This document shows positions 54,313-63,383 of a stretch of 64,000 nt of DNA, piece after piece; position 1 is the first letter of the stretch; every line of letters begins with the position of its first letter. The notes below the pieces were generated by a model. That model worked only from the letters and a program-made list of their open reading frames with translations, did not search any database and was not told where the DNA came from. Source of the stretch: Streptomyces mutomycini (GTDB taxonomy: Bacteria; Actinomycetota; Actinomycetes; Streptomycetales; Streptomycetaceae); NCBI RefSeq assembly GCF_001700505.1, contig NZ_MAPV01000129.1, positions 1 to 64,000 of the forward strand, read 5' to 3'. Made by a program: the position numbers and the translations under genes.

Positions 54313-55488
54313 TCAGCGCGGGCCGGCGCCCGCCACGGTCTCCACGGCGACCTCGGCGCGCGGCACGTCCTGAGCGTCCGCGTCGATCGAGCGGCGCAGC
54401 GCCTCGTGGAGACGGGCCGGGGTCAGCACACCGAGGAAGCGGCCGGTGCCCTCCTTGTCGATGACGGCGATCCAGCCCGCGTCGTGCTGCAGCATCGTGG
54501 CGAACGCCTGCTTCAGCGGAGCGCCGAGCGGAAGCCATGCCTCCATGCGCCGGGCGTGCTCACGGACCGTGCCCTCGGCCGTCGACGAGTCGCCCGCCGG
54601 AATCCAGCCGTGCAGCTTGTCCTGGCCGTCCAGGACGACCGCCCAGCGCGCACCGTCGGCCCGCAGCCGCTCGGTCGCCCCCGCCAGCGGATCGTCGAGA
54701 TGGACGACGGGCGGCTGGTCGAGGTCGCTCTCCTCGATGGGTGTGACCGAGAGCCGCTTGAGACCCCGGTCCGCCCCGACGAAATCGGCGACGTACGGCG
54801 TCTTCGGAGCCCCGAGCACCGTGGCCGGGGTGTCGAACTGCTCGATGCGCCCGTGCCCGTACACGGCGATCCGGTCGCCGAGCCGGACCGCTTCCTCGAT
54901 GTCGTGGGTGACGAACAACACGGTCTTGCGGACCTGCGCCTGCAGTTTCAGGAATTCGTTCTGCAGCCTTTCCCGTACGACCGGATCGACCGCGCCGAAA
55001 GGCTCGTCCATCAGCAGAACCGGCGGGTCGGCCGCCAGGGCGCGTGCCACGCCGACCCGTTGGCGCTGACCGCCGGAAAGCTGCTCGGGATAGCGGCCGC
55101 CATAAACGGACGGATCGAGTCCGACGAGATCGAGCAGTTCGGCGGCGCGCTTCCTGCCCTTTTCCCGTCCCCAGCCCAGGAGATGGGGAACGGTGGCGGT
55201 GTTCTCCAGGACGGTCTTGTGCGGGAAGAGCCCGACCTGCTGGATCACGTACCCGATACGGCGGCGCAGCCGGACGGGGTCGATGGTGGATATGTCGTCC
55301 CCGTCGAGGAATATCCGGCCGTCGCTCGGTTCGATCAGGCGGTTGACCATTTTCATGGTGGTGGTCTTGCCGCAGCCGGAAGGCCCTACGAGCGTGACCA
55401 GTTCACCCTCGGCGACCTCGAAGGAAAGGTCGTCGACGGCTGTGGTGCCGTCCGCGTACCGCTTGGTGACGTGCTCGAAACGGATCAT
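54313..55488 (-). CDS. Quaternary-amine ABC transporter ATPase (OpuCA/ProV-like, with CBS region)
   Basis: 391 residues. Walker A GPSGCGKTTTMK, YPEQLSGGQRQRVGVARALA, Walker B LLMDEPFGAVDP; residues ~265-385 form a tandem CBS region that in OpuA-type pumps senses ionic strength. Imports glycine betaine/choline-type osmoprotectants. The true start is ATG 55488 (MIRFEHVTKRY). Divergent from the permease genes across 141 nt. Confidence 0.93.
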   Translation of the reverse strand: MIRFEHVTKRYADGTTAVDDLSFEVAEGELVTLVGPSGCGKTTTMKMVNRLIEPSDGRIFLDGDDISTIDPVRLRRRIGYVIQQVGLFPHKTVLENTATVPHLLGWGREKGRKRAAELLDLVGLDPSVYGGRYPEQLSGGQRQRVGVARALAADPPVLLMDEPFGAVDPVVRERLQNEFLKLQAQVRKTVLFVTHDIEEAVRLGDRIAVYGHGRIEQFDTPATVLGAPKTPYVADFVGADRGLKRLSVTPIEESDLDQPPVVHLDDPLAGATERLRADGARWAVVLDGQDKLHGWIPAGDSSTAEGTVREHARRMEAWLPLGAPLKQAFATMLQHDAGWIAVIDKEGTGRFLGVLTPARLHEALRRSIDADAQDVPRAEVAVETVAGAGPR

Positions 55489-55629
55489 GATTCCCCATTG
55501 TGGCGCGGGCTCTGTGAAGGCCATGTTGCCGGAATACGACAGCCTCGGCGATTGTCGGTGGTCGAGGATAGGGTCACCCAGGACCGGATCCGGACCGGCA
55601 TCGCGAGGACAGCAGGAGGTGGGGGACGG

Positions 55630-56349
55630 ATGGCCGAGCAGAACTGCCTGGTGGCGAACGACTGGATCTGCGGAGAGTATCTGCGCTCCCGCAGCGCCGA
55701 GTTGACCGAAGCGACCGTCCAGCACATCTGGATCACGGCGGCTTCCGTGCTGATAGGGCTGGCGGTGGCATTTCCGCTCGCGCTGCTCGCGCGCAGGGGC
55801 CGGCATTTCGCGGGCCCGGTGCTGGGCCTGACGACCGTGCTCTACACCGTGCCGTCCCTGGCGATGTTCTCGCTGCTGCTGCCGCTCTTCGGGCTGTCCG
55901 CGGCGCTCGTGGTCACCGGCCTGGTGCTCTATTCGCTGACCATCCTCGTGCGCAACATCCTGGCAGGGCTCGAAGCGGTCCCGCAGGAGGCCAGGGAAGC
56001 CGCGAAGGGCATGGGATACGGGCCCGTCCGGCTCCTCTGGGAGGTCGAGCTCCCGCTCGCCCTGCCTGCGCTGATGGCCGGGCTGCGGATCGCCACGGTG
56101 TCGACGGTCGCGCTGACCACGGTCGGCTCCCTCGTCGGCAAGGGTGGCCTCGGCAACCTCATCGAGGACGCGCTGCCGAGCTTCTTCAAGGCCCAGGTGC
56201 TCACCGCGTCCGTGCTCTGCGTGCTGCTCGCGGTCGCCGCCGATCTGCTGCTGCTCGGCGTGCAGCGCCTGCTCACGCCCTGGACCCGGATACGGACGCC
56301 CGCCGGGGCGCCGCCCGGGGCGGGCCCGGCGAAGACGGAGGCGGCCTGA
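55630..56349 (+). CDS. Quaternary-amine ABC permease 1 (OpuCB-like)
   Basis: 239 residues, five to six helices, with the EAA loop EAREAAKGMGYGPVRLLWEVELPLALP that docks on the ATPase. An N-terminal segment with two Cys (EQNCLVANDWICGEYL) is unusual but common in Streptomyces homologues. ATG 55630. The second permease starts 3 nt after its stop. Confidence 0.92.
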   Translation: MAEQNCLVANDWICGEYLRSRSAELTEATVQHIWITAASVLIGLAVAFPLALLARRGRHFAGPVLGLTTVLYTVPSLAMFSLLLPLFGLSAALVVTGLVLYSLTILVRNILAGLEAVPQEAREAAKGMGYGPVRLLWEVELPLALPALMAGLRIATVSTVALTTVGSLVGKGGLGNLIEDALPSFFKAQVLTASVLCVLLAVAADLLLLGVQRLLTPWTRIRTPAGAPPGAGPAKTEAA

Positions 56350-56352
56350 CCC

Positions 56353-57027
56353 ATGGGAGTCGTCGAGGAGGCATGGGTCTGGCTCACCACCGGAGCCAAC
56401 TGGTCGGGGGACGGCGGGGCGGGACACCGGCTGGCCGAGCATCTGTACGTCAGCGGGATCGCCCTCGCGGTGGCCTGCGCCATCGCCCTGCCCGTCGCGC
56501 TGTACCTCGGGCACGTGGGCAAGGGGGGCGGGCTCGCCGTCAACCTCTCCAACGTGGGCCGGGCGGTCCCGGTGTTCGCGGTGCTGGCGCTGTTCATGAT
56601 GACGCCCCTGCGCAACTCCGGCTATCTGCCCACGGTCATCGCGCTGGTGCTGTTCGCCGTGCCCCCGCTGCTGACCAACGCCTACGTCGGGATGACGGAG
56701 GTTGACCGGTCCGTGCTGGAGGCCGCGCGGGGGATGGGGATGTCCGGCGCGCAGCTCTTCCTGCGGGTCGAGCTTCCCCTCGCCTACCCGATGATCATGA
56801 CGGGTCTCCGGTCCGCCGCCGTGCAGGTGATCGCCACCGCCTCCATCGCGGCGATGGTCGGCCTGGGCGGCCTGGGCCGGATCATCACCGCCGGGTTCAA
56901 CACCTACGACACCGCCCAGGTCTTCGCAGGCGCCGTGCTGGTCGCCCTCCTGGCCCTGGTGGTCGAGGGCGTTCTCGTGGCGCTGGACCGGCTGCTGTCG
57001 CCCCTGCGCCGCCGCCGGACAGTATGA
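56353..57027 (+). CDS. Quaternary-amine ABC permease 2 (OpuCD-like)
   Basis: 224 residues; EAARGMGMSGAQLFLRVELPLAYP is the EAA loop. Pairs with permease 1 to form a heterodimeric channel. Confidence 0.92.
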   Translation: MGVVEEAWVWLTTGANWSGDGGAGHRLAEHLYVSGIALAVACAIALPVALYLGHVGKGGGLAVNLSNVGRAVPVFAVLALFMMTPLRNSGYLPTVIALVLFAVPPLLTNAYVGMTEVDRSVLEAARGMGMSGAQLFLRVELPLAYPMIMTGLRSAAVQVIATASIAAMVGLGGLGRIITAGFNTYDTAQVFAGAVLVALLALVVEGVLVALDRLLSPLRRRRTV

Positions 57028-57082
57028 ACACGTCGGCTCTTCGCACTGTGCACACCATATTTTTTCGCGGACGGAGAACAAC

Positions 57083-58060
57083 ATGAGCAGGACCTCGCGC
57101 ATAGCGGGTGCGGTCATCGGAGCGGTCGCGCTGGCAGGGTCGCTCGCCGCCTGTGGCGGCGACAGCCTGGAGAAGGAGAAGGGCGGCTCGGACACGGGTT
57201 CCGGCGGCTCCAAGAAGGGCTCCCTCGTCGTGGGCGCCGCCGGCTTCACCGAGTCCAAGGTGCTCGCCGAGCTCTACGCCCAGGTCCTGGGCGACGCCGG
57301 ATACGACACCTCGGTCACCACGGTCAAGAACCGCGAGCTGTACGAGCCGTCGCTGGAGAAGGGCGAGATCGACGTCGTCCCGGAATACGCGGCGACCCTC
57401 GCCGAATTCCTCAACGCCAAGGTCAACGGGGCGGAGAAGGCGGCGAAGAAGCCGGTCGCCTCGGGTGACGTGACGGCCACCGTCGCCGCTCTGGAGAAGC
57501 TCGCCACCCCGCTCGGACTGAAGGTCCTTCCGGCGGGCGAGGCGGTCGACCAGAACGCCTTCGCGGTGTCGAAGGAATTCGCCGACAAGAACAGCCTCGA
57601 GACGCTTTCCGATCTCGGCGCCTCGAAGATCAAGGTGAAGATCGCGGCGGGCGACGAATGCGAGGTGCGCCCGTTCTGCGCGCCCGGACTGAAGAAGACG
57701 TACGGCATCGACGTCACCGGCATCGACCCCAAGGGCGTCGGCACGCCGCAGTCGAAGCAGGCCGTCAAGGACGGCAAGGACCAGTTGGTCCTCACCACCA
57801 CCACGGACGCCGTGCTCGACTCCTACGGGCTGGTGTTCCTGGAGGACGACAAGAAGCTGCAGAACGCGGACAACGTCCTTCCGGTTCTCAATGCCAAGGA
57901 CGCGGGTGCTCCGGAGATCGCCGATGCGCTCGGGAAGCTCACCGACGCACTCACCACCGAGGACCTCGCGGAACTGAACCGCAAGGTCGATGCCGAGCGT
58001 GCCAAGCCCGCCGATGCTGCCGGGGACTATCTCCGGGCGAAGGGGCTGATCAAGAAGTAA
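57083..58060 (+). CDS. Quaternary-amine ABC substrate-binding lipoprotein (OpuCC/OsmF-like)
   Basis: 325 residues. Lipoprotein signal with LAAC (acylated C24), Lys/Ser/Gly linker, then a type II periplasmic-binding fold: VVGAAGFTESKVLAELYAQ, VKNRELYEPSLEKGEIDVVPEYAATLAEFL. Captures betaine-like ligands outside the cell for the two permeases. 55 nt after permease 2. Confidence 0.93.
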   Translation: MSRTSRIAGAVIGAVALAGSLAACGGDSLEKEKGGSDTGSGGSKKGSLVVGAAGFTESKVLAELYAQVLGDAGYDTSVTTVKNRELYEPSLEKGEIDVVPEYAATLAEFLNAKVNGAEKAAKKPVASGDVTATVAALEKLATPLGLKVLPAGEAVDQNAFAVSKEFADKNSLETLSDLGASKIKVKIAAGDECEVRPFCAPGLKKTYGIDVTGIDPKGVGTPQSKQAVKDGKDQLVLTTTTDAVLDSYGLVFLEDDKKLQNADNVLPVLNAKDAGAPEIADALGKLTDALTTEDLAELNRKVDAERAKPADAAGDYLRAKGLIKK

Positions 58061-58064
58061 AAAG

Positions 58065-58147
58065 GCGTACCGGAGGGCCACTTGAGAGGCCGCCAGGTAA
58101 CCGGCGGGGAACAGATTGCCGGGCGGCCTCCCAAGTGACCCGTACGC
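58065..58147 (+). terminator. Large inverted repeat after the ABC operon
   Basis: GGGCCACTTGAGAGGCCGCC (58075-58094) is complementary to 58122-58141 at 18 of 20 positions; flanking GCGTAC/GTACGC also pair across a short bulge. The stem of ~26 bp encloses a 27-nt loop. Probably the operon terminator, though the long loop is unusual; the next gene starts 18 nt later. Confidence 0.7.
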
Positions 58148-58164
58148 ACGGTAAATTTCGGACC

Positions 58165-59187
58165 ATGCCACGAGGACGCCACCGCCATTCGCCGCCCCTC
58201 CACAGAATCCTGCCTCCCGCCGTGGTGGCCGGAGTGCCGGTCGTCTGCGCCGCCGGCGCCTGGCTCCTCGCGGACCCCCTGCCCCTGCGCGTCCTGGTCG
58301 CCGCGACCGCGGCCGCCGCCGTCACCGGTGCCTGGCTGATGCGCAGCTGGGACCGGGCCGCCGGGCTGCGCGTCGCGGAGCTGACCCGTGCCCGGGCCGG
58401 CGACGAGTGGAAGAACGAGGAGCGCATAGCCGAACTCGAGGCGGACCTCGAGGAATCACGGGAGCTGCGCACCCGGCTGGAGACCAAGCTGCGCCGCAAG
58501 CGCGTGGAGCTCGCCGGGCTGCGGGGCGAACACGCCGCGCTGCTGCGCCGGTACGCCAACGCCGAGACGGAGCGGGCCACTGCGCTGGAGGGCCGCAGGC
58601 AGCTCGCCATCGAGGTGTCCGCACCGCGCGAGCTCCTGCCCGCGCGGTCCACGCCGACGCCGGGCGCTTATCTGAGCGCGGCCCGTGCCCTGCGGGACCT
58701 GAGCCGCAACGCCGCGCTCCAGGAGGCGCGCCGCACGGCCGAGGTGGCCCGCCGGCGCGACATCGCCGAGGGGTCCGCCGAGCGGGACACGGAGGGCGAC
58801 GGCCCGAAGGGGAAGCACGCGGCGGTCGCCGGAGCTGGTGATCTCCAGCACCGCCGTCCGCAGGCCGCCCTCACCGCACCGAAGCTGTCGCCCGTGCGCC
58901 CGCCCCTTGCCGCCGCCGCGGCGTCCGCCGTCGTCCCCTACGCCGCCGCGCGCCGTCATCTCGTCCCGCAGGGCAGCTTCGACTTCTTCGGCACGCAGAA
59001 GGCGAACGCCGCGATCGAGTCCGTGCAGAACGAGGACCTCGCGGACGTGGTGGGCGAGGAGGCGCTGGCGGCGCACCGTACGGGCGCGGCCGAGAACCGC
59101 GCCGTCGGCAAGGTCATCGACCTGACGGCGCACGACGAGACCGAGCAGCTGGACGTCGTCGAACTGCGCAGCGCGGTCTCGTCGTAG
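58165..59187 (+). CDS. Coiled-coil membrane-anchored protein of unknown function
   Basis: 340 residues. Two hydrophobic helices (residues ~15-60) precede a charged coiled coil (~75-155, NEERIAELEADLEESRELRT) and a low-complexity tail ending in SFDFFGTQKA and IDLTAHDET. The pattern occurs in Streptomyces but I know no function. The ATG lacks a Shine-Dalgarno sequence, and an AT-rich patch (GGTAAATTTC) lies just before it, so it might be leaderless. Confidence 0.75.
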   Translation: MPRGRHRHSPPLHRILPPAVVAGVPVVCAAGAWLLADPLPLRVLVAATAAAAVTGAWLMRSWDRAAGLRVAELTRARAGDEWKNEERIAELEADLEESRELRTRLETKLRRKRVELAGLRGEHAALLRRYANAETERATALEGRRQLAIEVSAPRELLPARSTPTPGAYLSAARALRDLSRNAALQEARRTAEVARRRDIAEGSAERDTEGDGPKGKHAAVAGAGDLQHRRPQAALTAPKLSPVRPPLAAAAASAVVPYAAARRHLVPQGSFDFFGTQKANAAIESVQNEDLADVVGEEALAAHRTGAAENRAVGKVIDLTAHDETEQLDVVELRSAVSS

Positions 59188-59214
59188 CCGCGGGGCTCCG
59201 GGCGGGGGCCGGGG

Positions 59215-60357
59215 CTACTTGTCGATGTCCCCGACGACGAAGAAGAGCGAGCCCAGGATCGCCACCATGTCGGCGACGAGCGTTCCCGGCAGGAGCTCGG
59301 TGAGTGCCTGGATGTTGTTGAACGAGGCGGAGCGCAGCTTCAGCCGGTACGGGGTCTTCTCGCCCGTCGACACCAGGTAGTAGCCGTTGACGCCCAGCGG
59401 GTTCTCGGTCCACGCGTAGGTGTGGCCCTCCGGGGCCTTGAGCACCTTGGGCAGCCGCTGGTTTATGGGCCCGGGTTCCAGGCCGGCCATCCGCTCCAGA
59501 CAGGCGTCGGCCAGGTCCAGCGCGTTGTGCGTCTGCTCCAGCAGACACTCGAAACGGGCCAGGCAGTCGCCCTCGGTCCGGGTGACGACCTTGAGGGTGT
59601 CCCGCAGTTCCCCGTACGCGAGGTACGGCTCGTCGCGCCGCAGGTCGAAGTCGACGCCGGAGGCCCGTGCGATCGGTCCTGACACCCCGTAGGCGTGCAC
59701 GGCCTCGGGGGACAGGACGCCCACTCCCCGGGTCCGGCCCCGGAAGATCTCGTTGCCGAGGACCAGCCGGTCGTACACGTCCATCCGTGAACGCACCGAC
59801 GCCACGGCGTCCCCGGCCCGGCCGAGCCAGCCCGCGGGCAGGTCCTCCTTGAGGCCGCCGACCCGGTTGAACATGTAGTGCATGCGGCCGCCGGAGACCT
59901 CCTCCATGACGGCCTGGAGTTCCTCGCGCTCCCGGAACGCGTGGAACATCGGTGTGATCCCGCCGAGTTCGAGCGGGTACGAGCCGAGGAACATCAGATG
60001 GTTGAGGACCCGGTTCAGCTCCGCCAGCAGCGTCCTCGTCCAGACGGCGCGCTCGGGGACCTCCATGCCGAGCATCCGCTCGACGGCCATGACGACCCCG
60101 AGCTCGTTGGAGAACGCCGACAGCCAGTCGTGGCGGTTGGCGAGCATGATGATCTGCCGGTAGTCCCTGGCCTCGAAGAGCTTCTCGGCGCCCCGGTGCA
60201 TGTAGCCGATGACGGGCTCGGCCTGCTGGATCCGCTCGCCGTCCAGGACGAGTTTCAGGCGGAGCACACCGTGGGTGGAGGGGTGCTGGGGACCGATGTT
60301 CAGCACCATGTCGGTGCTCTCCGCCGCGCCGCCGATGCCGATCGTCGTCTCCGTCAT
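59215..60357 (-). CDS. nuoD: NADH-quinone oxidoreductase subunit D-like protein (second nuoD)
   Basis: 380 residues, the 49-kDa subunit homologue: [42 protein letters not shown] and the C-terminal [20 protein letters not shown], which includes quinone-site residues. It lies outside any nuo operon, so it is a paralogue of the complex I subunit. Its ATG overlaps the stop of the MidA-like gene, so the two are co-translated. Confidence 0.9.
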   Translation of the reverse strand: MTETTIGIGGAAESTDMVLNIGPQHPSTHGVLRLKLVLDGERIQQAEPVIGYMHRGAEKLFEARDYRQIIMLANRHDWLSAFSNELGVVMAVERMLGMEVPERAVWTRTLLAELNRVLNHLMFLGSYPLELGGITPMFHAFREREELQAVMEEVSGGRMHYMFNRVGGLKEDLPAGWLGRAGDAVASVRSRMDVYDRLVLGNEIFRGRTRGVGVLSPEAVHAYGVSGPIARASGVDFDLRRDEPYLAYGELRDTLKVVTRTEGDCLARFECLLEQTHNALDLADACLERMAGLEPGPINQRLPKVLKAPEGHTYAWTENPLGVNGYYLVSTGEKTPYRLKLRSASFNNIQALTELLPGTLVADMVAILGSLFFVVGDIDK

Positions 60358-61355
60358 GCCGGACAGTATCCCCCTTCACGGTCGGGGACCCGATGCCGCA
60401 GCCAGCCGAAGTCGCCCAGCCCGCCCCGCGCCGTGAGCTCCGCGGCCTCCCCGGCCGACGCCAGCGCCCGCACATAGCCGGCGGGATCGGCCGATGCCTG
60501 TGCCAGTGGCGGGCGTTCGCCGCTGACGCCCAGTTCCCGCAGCGCCGTCCGCTGGTCCAGGAGCCCGGCCACGCCGTCCGCCGCCGCCGCGCAGGCGTCG
60601 AGCGCCACGTGGGAGGTCAGGTCGCAGCTCCCGTCGGGGACGGGCGGCACCTCGCGGCCGCCACGGAATCCGGTCAGTGTCCCGAACGCCGGCCTGGACG
60701 CCCGCACATGTGCGTAGTCCACCGCCACCGCGGTCCCGCCGGCCAGCGACGCGACGGCCCGGGCCCAGGCCTCGTCGCGCGGCCGGCCGATCTCCGCACG
60801 GTCGCCGGGCCGGGACAGCGGCCACCAGCGGCGCAGCCACCGGGCGTCCGCCCCGGTCACCGGATCACCGAGCCGCTCGGCGCCGTCGGACCTCCGCACG
60901 AGGACGTAGCGGGGGATCCCGTCCGCGTCGGCCTCGGCGATGTCCGTGGGCACGTTGTCCAGCCATTCGTTGGCGAACAGCAGCCCCCGTACGCCCTGCG
61001 GGAGTCCGGTGCGCCACTCGACGGCCGGGTCGAGGCCGGGCGGGCGCGGGGCGAGCTCCACGGCGTACGCCCGTACGGTGAGGCCGGGGGCCAGGGTCCC
61101 GTCCCGCAGTGCCGCCAGCACTCCGGTGAGCAGTTCGCCGCGGCCCGCGCCCACGTCCACCAGGGCGACCGAGTCGGTCCCGAGCTCCCGCGCCGTGCCG
61201 GCCAGCAGCCGGGCGACGGCGGTGGCGAACAGCGGGGAGGCGTGCACCGAGGTGCGGAAATGGCCCGCGGGCCCCTCAGGGCGAAGGTAGAAGCCCTCTT
61301 TGCCGTACAAAGCGGTCTCGGCGGCTTCCCGCCAGCGGCACCAGTCATCCGTCAC
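60354..61355 (-). CDS. MidA/NDUFAF7-like SAM-dependent methyltransferase (DUF185)
   Basis: 333 residues. SAM motif [18 protein letters not shown], the [16 protein letters not shown] segment and [11 protein letters not shown] match the MidA/NDUFAF7 family. In mitochondria NDUFAF7 methylates an arginine of NDUFS2, the homologue of NuoD, and here the gene is coupled to a nuoD paralogue by a 4-nt overlap. GTG 61355 chosen, with GGTGGAG upstream; the frame extends further without homology. Confidence 0.85.
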   Translation of the reverse strand: MTDDWCRWREAAETALYGKEGFYLRPEGPAGHFRTSVHASPLFATAVARLLAGTARELGTDSVALVDVGAGRGELLTGVLAALRDGTLAPGLTVRAYAVELAPRPPGLDPAVEWRTGLPQGVRGLLFANEWLDNVPTDIAEADADGIPRYVLVRRSDGAERLGDPVTGADARWLRRWWPLSRPGDRAEIGRPRDEAWARAVASLAGGTAVAVDYAHVRASRPAFGTLTGFRGGREVPPVPDGSCDLTSHVALDACAAAADGVAGLLDQRTALRELGVSGERPPLAQASADPAGYVRALASAGEAAELTARGGLGDFGWLRHRVPDREGGYCPA

Positions 61356-61451
61356 ATGGGCAAGTCTCCACCTTGCGGAGTACGGTCCCAGGACCCGGAT
61401 CGGCCCTCCGGCTGACCCGGGCACCGATCAGCTGTCCCTACGCTGGGTGAC

Positions 61452-62660
61452 GTGCAGCGCTTCTACGATTTCATCCGCAGACACCCGACGGGCGTCGACA
61501 TCCTCTGGGCTGTCCTCCTCCTCGGGTTCTCCGGCGTGTCCATCGTGGCCGACCAGGCCGGTGCCGGCCCGGAGCGCGTCGCCGGGGTGCCGATCGCCGT
61601 CGGTCTGTCCGTCGTGGTCGCGCTGCGCCGCCGCGCGCCGGAGCGGATGCTGCTGCTCGCGATCCTGATGGGGCTCGCCCAGCTGCTGTTCGGGGTACGG
61701 CCCGGCGCGGCCGATTTCGCCATGCTGGTGATCACGTACACCGTGGCCACGGTCGGGGAGCGCTGGGCGTCCCGGCTCGCCCTCGGATGCAGTCTGGCCG
61801 CCGCAGGGATCTCGCGGCTGCGCTGGCCCGACGAAACACCTACGGGCGGCTGGGCGCAGTCGCTCGGCTATGTCGTCATCATGACCGTGCCCTTCGTCCT
61901 GGCCTGGGTGCTCGGCGACTCGATACGCACCCGGCGGGCCTACTTCAGTCAGCTGGAGGAGCGGGCCGCCCGGCTGGAGCGGGAGCGCGAGGCGCAGTCG
62001 AAGGTCGCCGTGGCCGCCGAACGGGCCCGTATCGCCCGCGAACTGCACGACGTCGTCGCGCACAACGTCTCGGTGATGGTGGTCCAGGCCGACGGCGCCG
62101 CGTATGTCATGGACTCGTCCCCCGACCAGGCCCGGCAGGCTCTGGAGACCATCTCCGGCACCGGCCGCCAGGCGCTCGCCGAGATGCGGCGCCTGCTCGG
62201 GGTGCTCAGGACCGGCGATGCCGAGGAGAGCGGGGAGTACGTCCCCCAGCCCGATGTCCAGCAGATCGAGGAGCTCGTCGGCAAGGTCAGGGAGACCGGC
62301 CTCGCGGTCGACTTCAGGGTCGAGGGCACCCCGCGTCCACTGCCGAGCGGGGTCGAACTGACCGCGTACCGCATCGTCCAGGAGGCGCTCACCAACACCC
62401 GCAAGCACGGCGGCCCGGACGCCGGGGCGAGCGTGCGGCTGGTCTACTTCGACGACGGGCTGGGCCTGCTGGTCGAGGACGACGGCCGAGGCTCGCCGCA
62501 CGAGCTCTACGAGGACGGCGGGGCCGACGGCGCGGGACAGGGAATGATCGGGATGCGCGAGCGGGTCGGCATGGTCGGCGGCACGCTGGACGCGGGCCCG
62601 CGGCAGGGCGGCGGCTTCCGGATCAGCGCCCTGCTTCCGCTCAAGCCGGCCAACCAGTGA
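61452..62660 (+). CDS. NarL-type sensor histidine kinase
   Basis: 402 residues. About five transmembrane helices (~15-160), a short coiled linker, then HisKA_3 with phospho-acceptor H199 (ARELHDVVAHNVSVM) and an HATPase domain with LTNTRKHGG and MIGMRERVGMVGG. The signal is unknown. The response regulator gene follows 19 nt later. Confidence 0.93.
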   Translation: MQRFYDFIRRHPTGVDILWAVLLLGFSGVSIVADQAGAGPERVAGVPIAVGLSVVVALRRRAPERMLLLAILMGLAQLLFGVRPGAADFAMLVITYTVATVGERWASRLALGCSLAAAGISRLRWPDETPTGGWAQSLGYVVIMTVPFVLAWVLGDSIRTRRAYFSQLEERAARLEREREAQSKVAVAAERARIARELHDVVAHNVSVMVVQADGAAYVMDSSPDQARQALETISGTGRQALAEMRRLLGVLRTGDAEESGEYVPQPDVQQIEELVGKVRETGLAVDFRVEGTPRPLPSGVELTAYRIVQEALTNTRKHGGPDAGASVRLVYFDDGLGLLVEDDGRGSPHELYEDGGADGAGQGMIGMRERVGMVGGTLDAGPRQGGGFRISALLPLKPANQ

Positions 62661-62679
62661 CCGAAGGACGGGACAACCC

Positions 62680-63351
62680 ATGGCGATCCGAGTGATGCTC
62701 GTCGACGACCAGGTGCTGCTGCGCACCGGATTCCGGATGGTGCTCGCCGCCCAGCCGGACATGGAGGTCGTCGCGGAGGCGGGCGACGGTGCCGAGGCGG
62801 TCGAGGTCCTGCGCTCGACGGCCGTCGACGTGGTGCTGATGGACGTGCGCATGCCACGGCTGGACGGTGTCGAGGCGACCCGGCGCATCCGCGCGCGGAC
62901 CGATCCGCCCAAGGTGCTGATCCTGACCACGTTCGACCTGGACGAGTACGCGTTCTCCGGTCTGAAGGCGGGTGCCAGCGGCTTCATGCTCAAGGACGTG
63001 CCGCCCGGCGAACTGCTGTCCGCGATTCGCTCGGTGCACAGCGGGGACGCCGTCGTGGCGCCCTCCACGACCCGCAGGCTCCTCGACCGGTTCTCGCCGA
63101 TGCTGCCGAGCGGCAGGACGGAGCCGGCACACAAGCACGTAGAGAAGCTGACCGGACGTGAGCGCGAAGTGATGCTGCTGGTCGCCCAGGGCCTGTCGAA
63201 CGGCGAGATCGCGGGCCGCCTGGTGCTGTCCGAGGCGACGGTGAAGACCCATGTGGGCCGCATCCTCACCAAGCTGGGGCTGCGCGACCGCGTCCAGGTG
63301 GTCGTCCTCGCGTACGAGACCGGTCTGGTCAGGGCCGGCGGGGCGGGCTGA
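62680..63351 (+). CDS. LuxR/NarL-type response regulator
   Basis: 223 residues. Receiver domain with phospho-acceptor D55 (VVLMDVRMPRLDG) and signalling Lys in FMLKDVPPGEL; C-terminal helix-turn-helix LTGREREVMLLVAQGLSNGE. Partner of the upstream kinase. ATG 62680. Confidence 0.95.
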   Translation: MAIRVMLVDDQVLLRTGFRMVLAAQPDMEVVAEAGDGAEAVEVLRSTAVDVVLMDVRMPRLDGVEATRRIRARTDPPKVLILTTFDLDEYAFSGLKAGASGFMLKDVPPGELLSAIRSVHSGDAVVAPSTTRRLLDRFSPMLPSGRTEPAHKHVEKLTGREREVMLLVAQGLSNGEIAGRLVLSEATVKTHVGRILTKLGLRDRVQVVVLAYETGLVRAGGAG

Positions 63352-63383
63352 CCTCAAAAGCCGTGCCGGCCGTCCGCCGGAGG

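Noticed and set aside
55489..57258. N-terminal extension of the OpuCA-type ATPase to 981 residues
   Set aside because: The extension is antisense to both permease genes and the binding-protein start; the ABC domain begins at ATG 55488.
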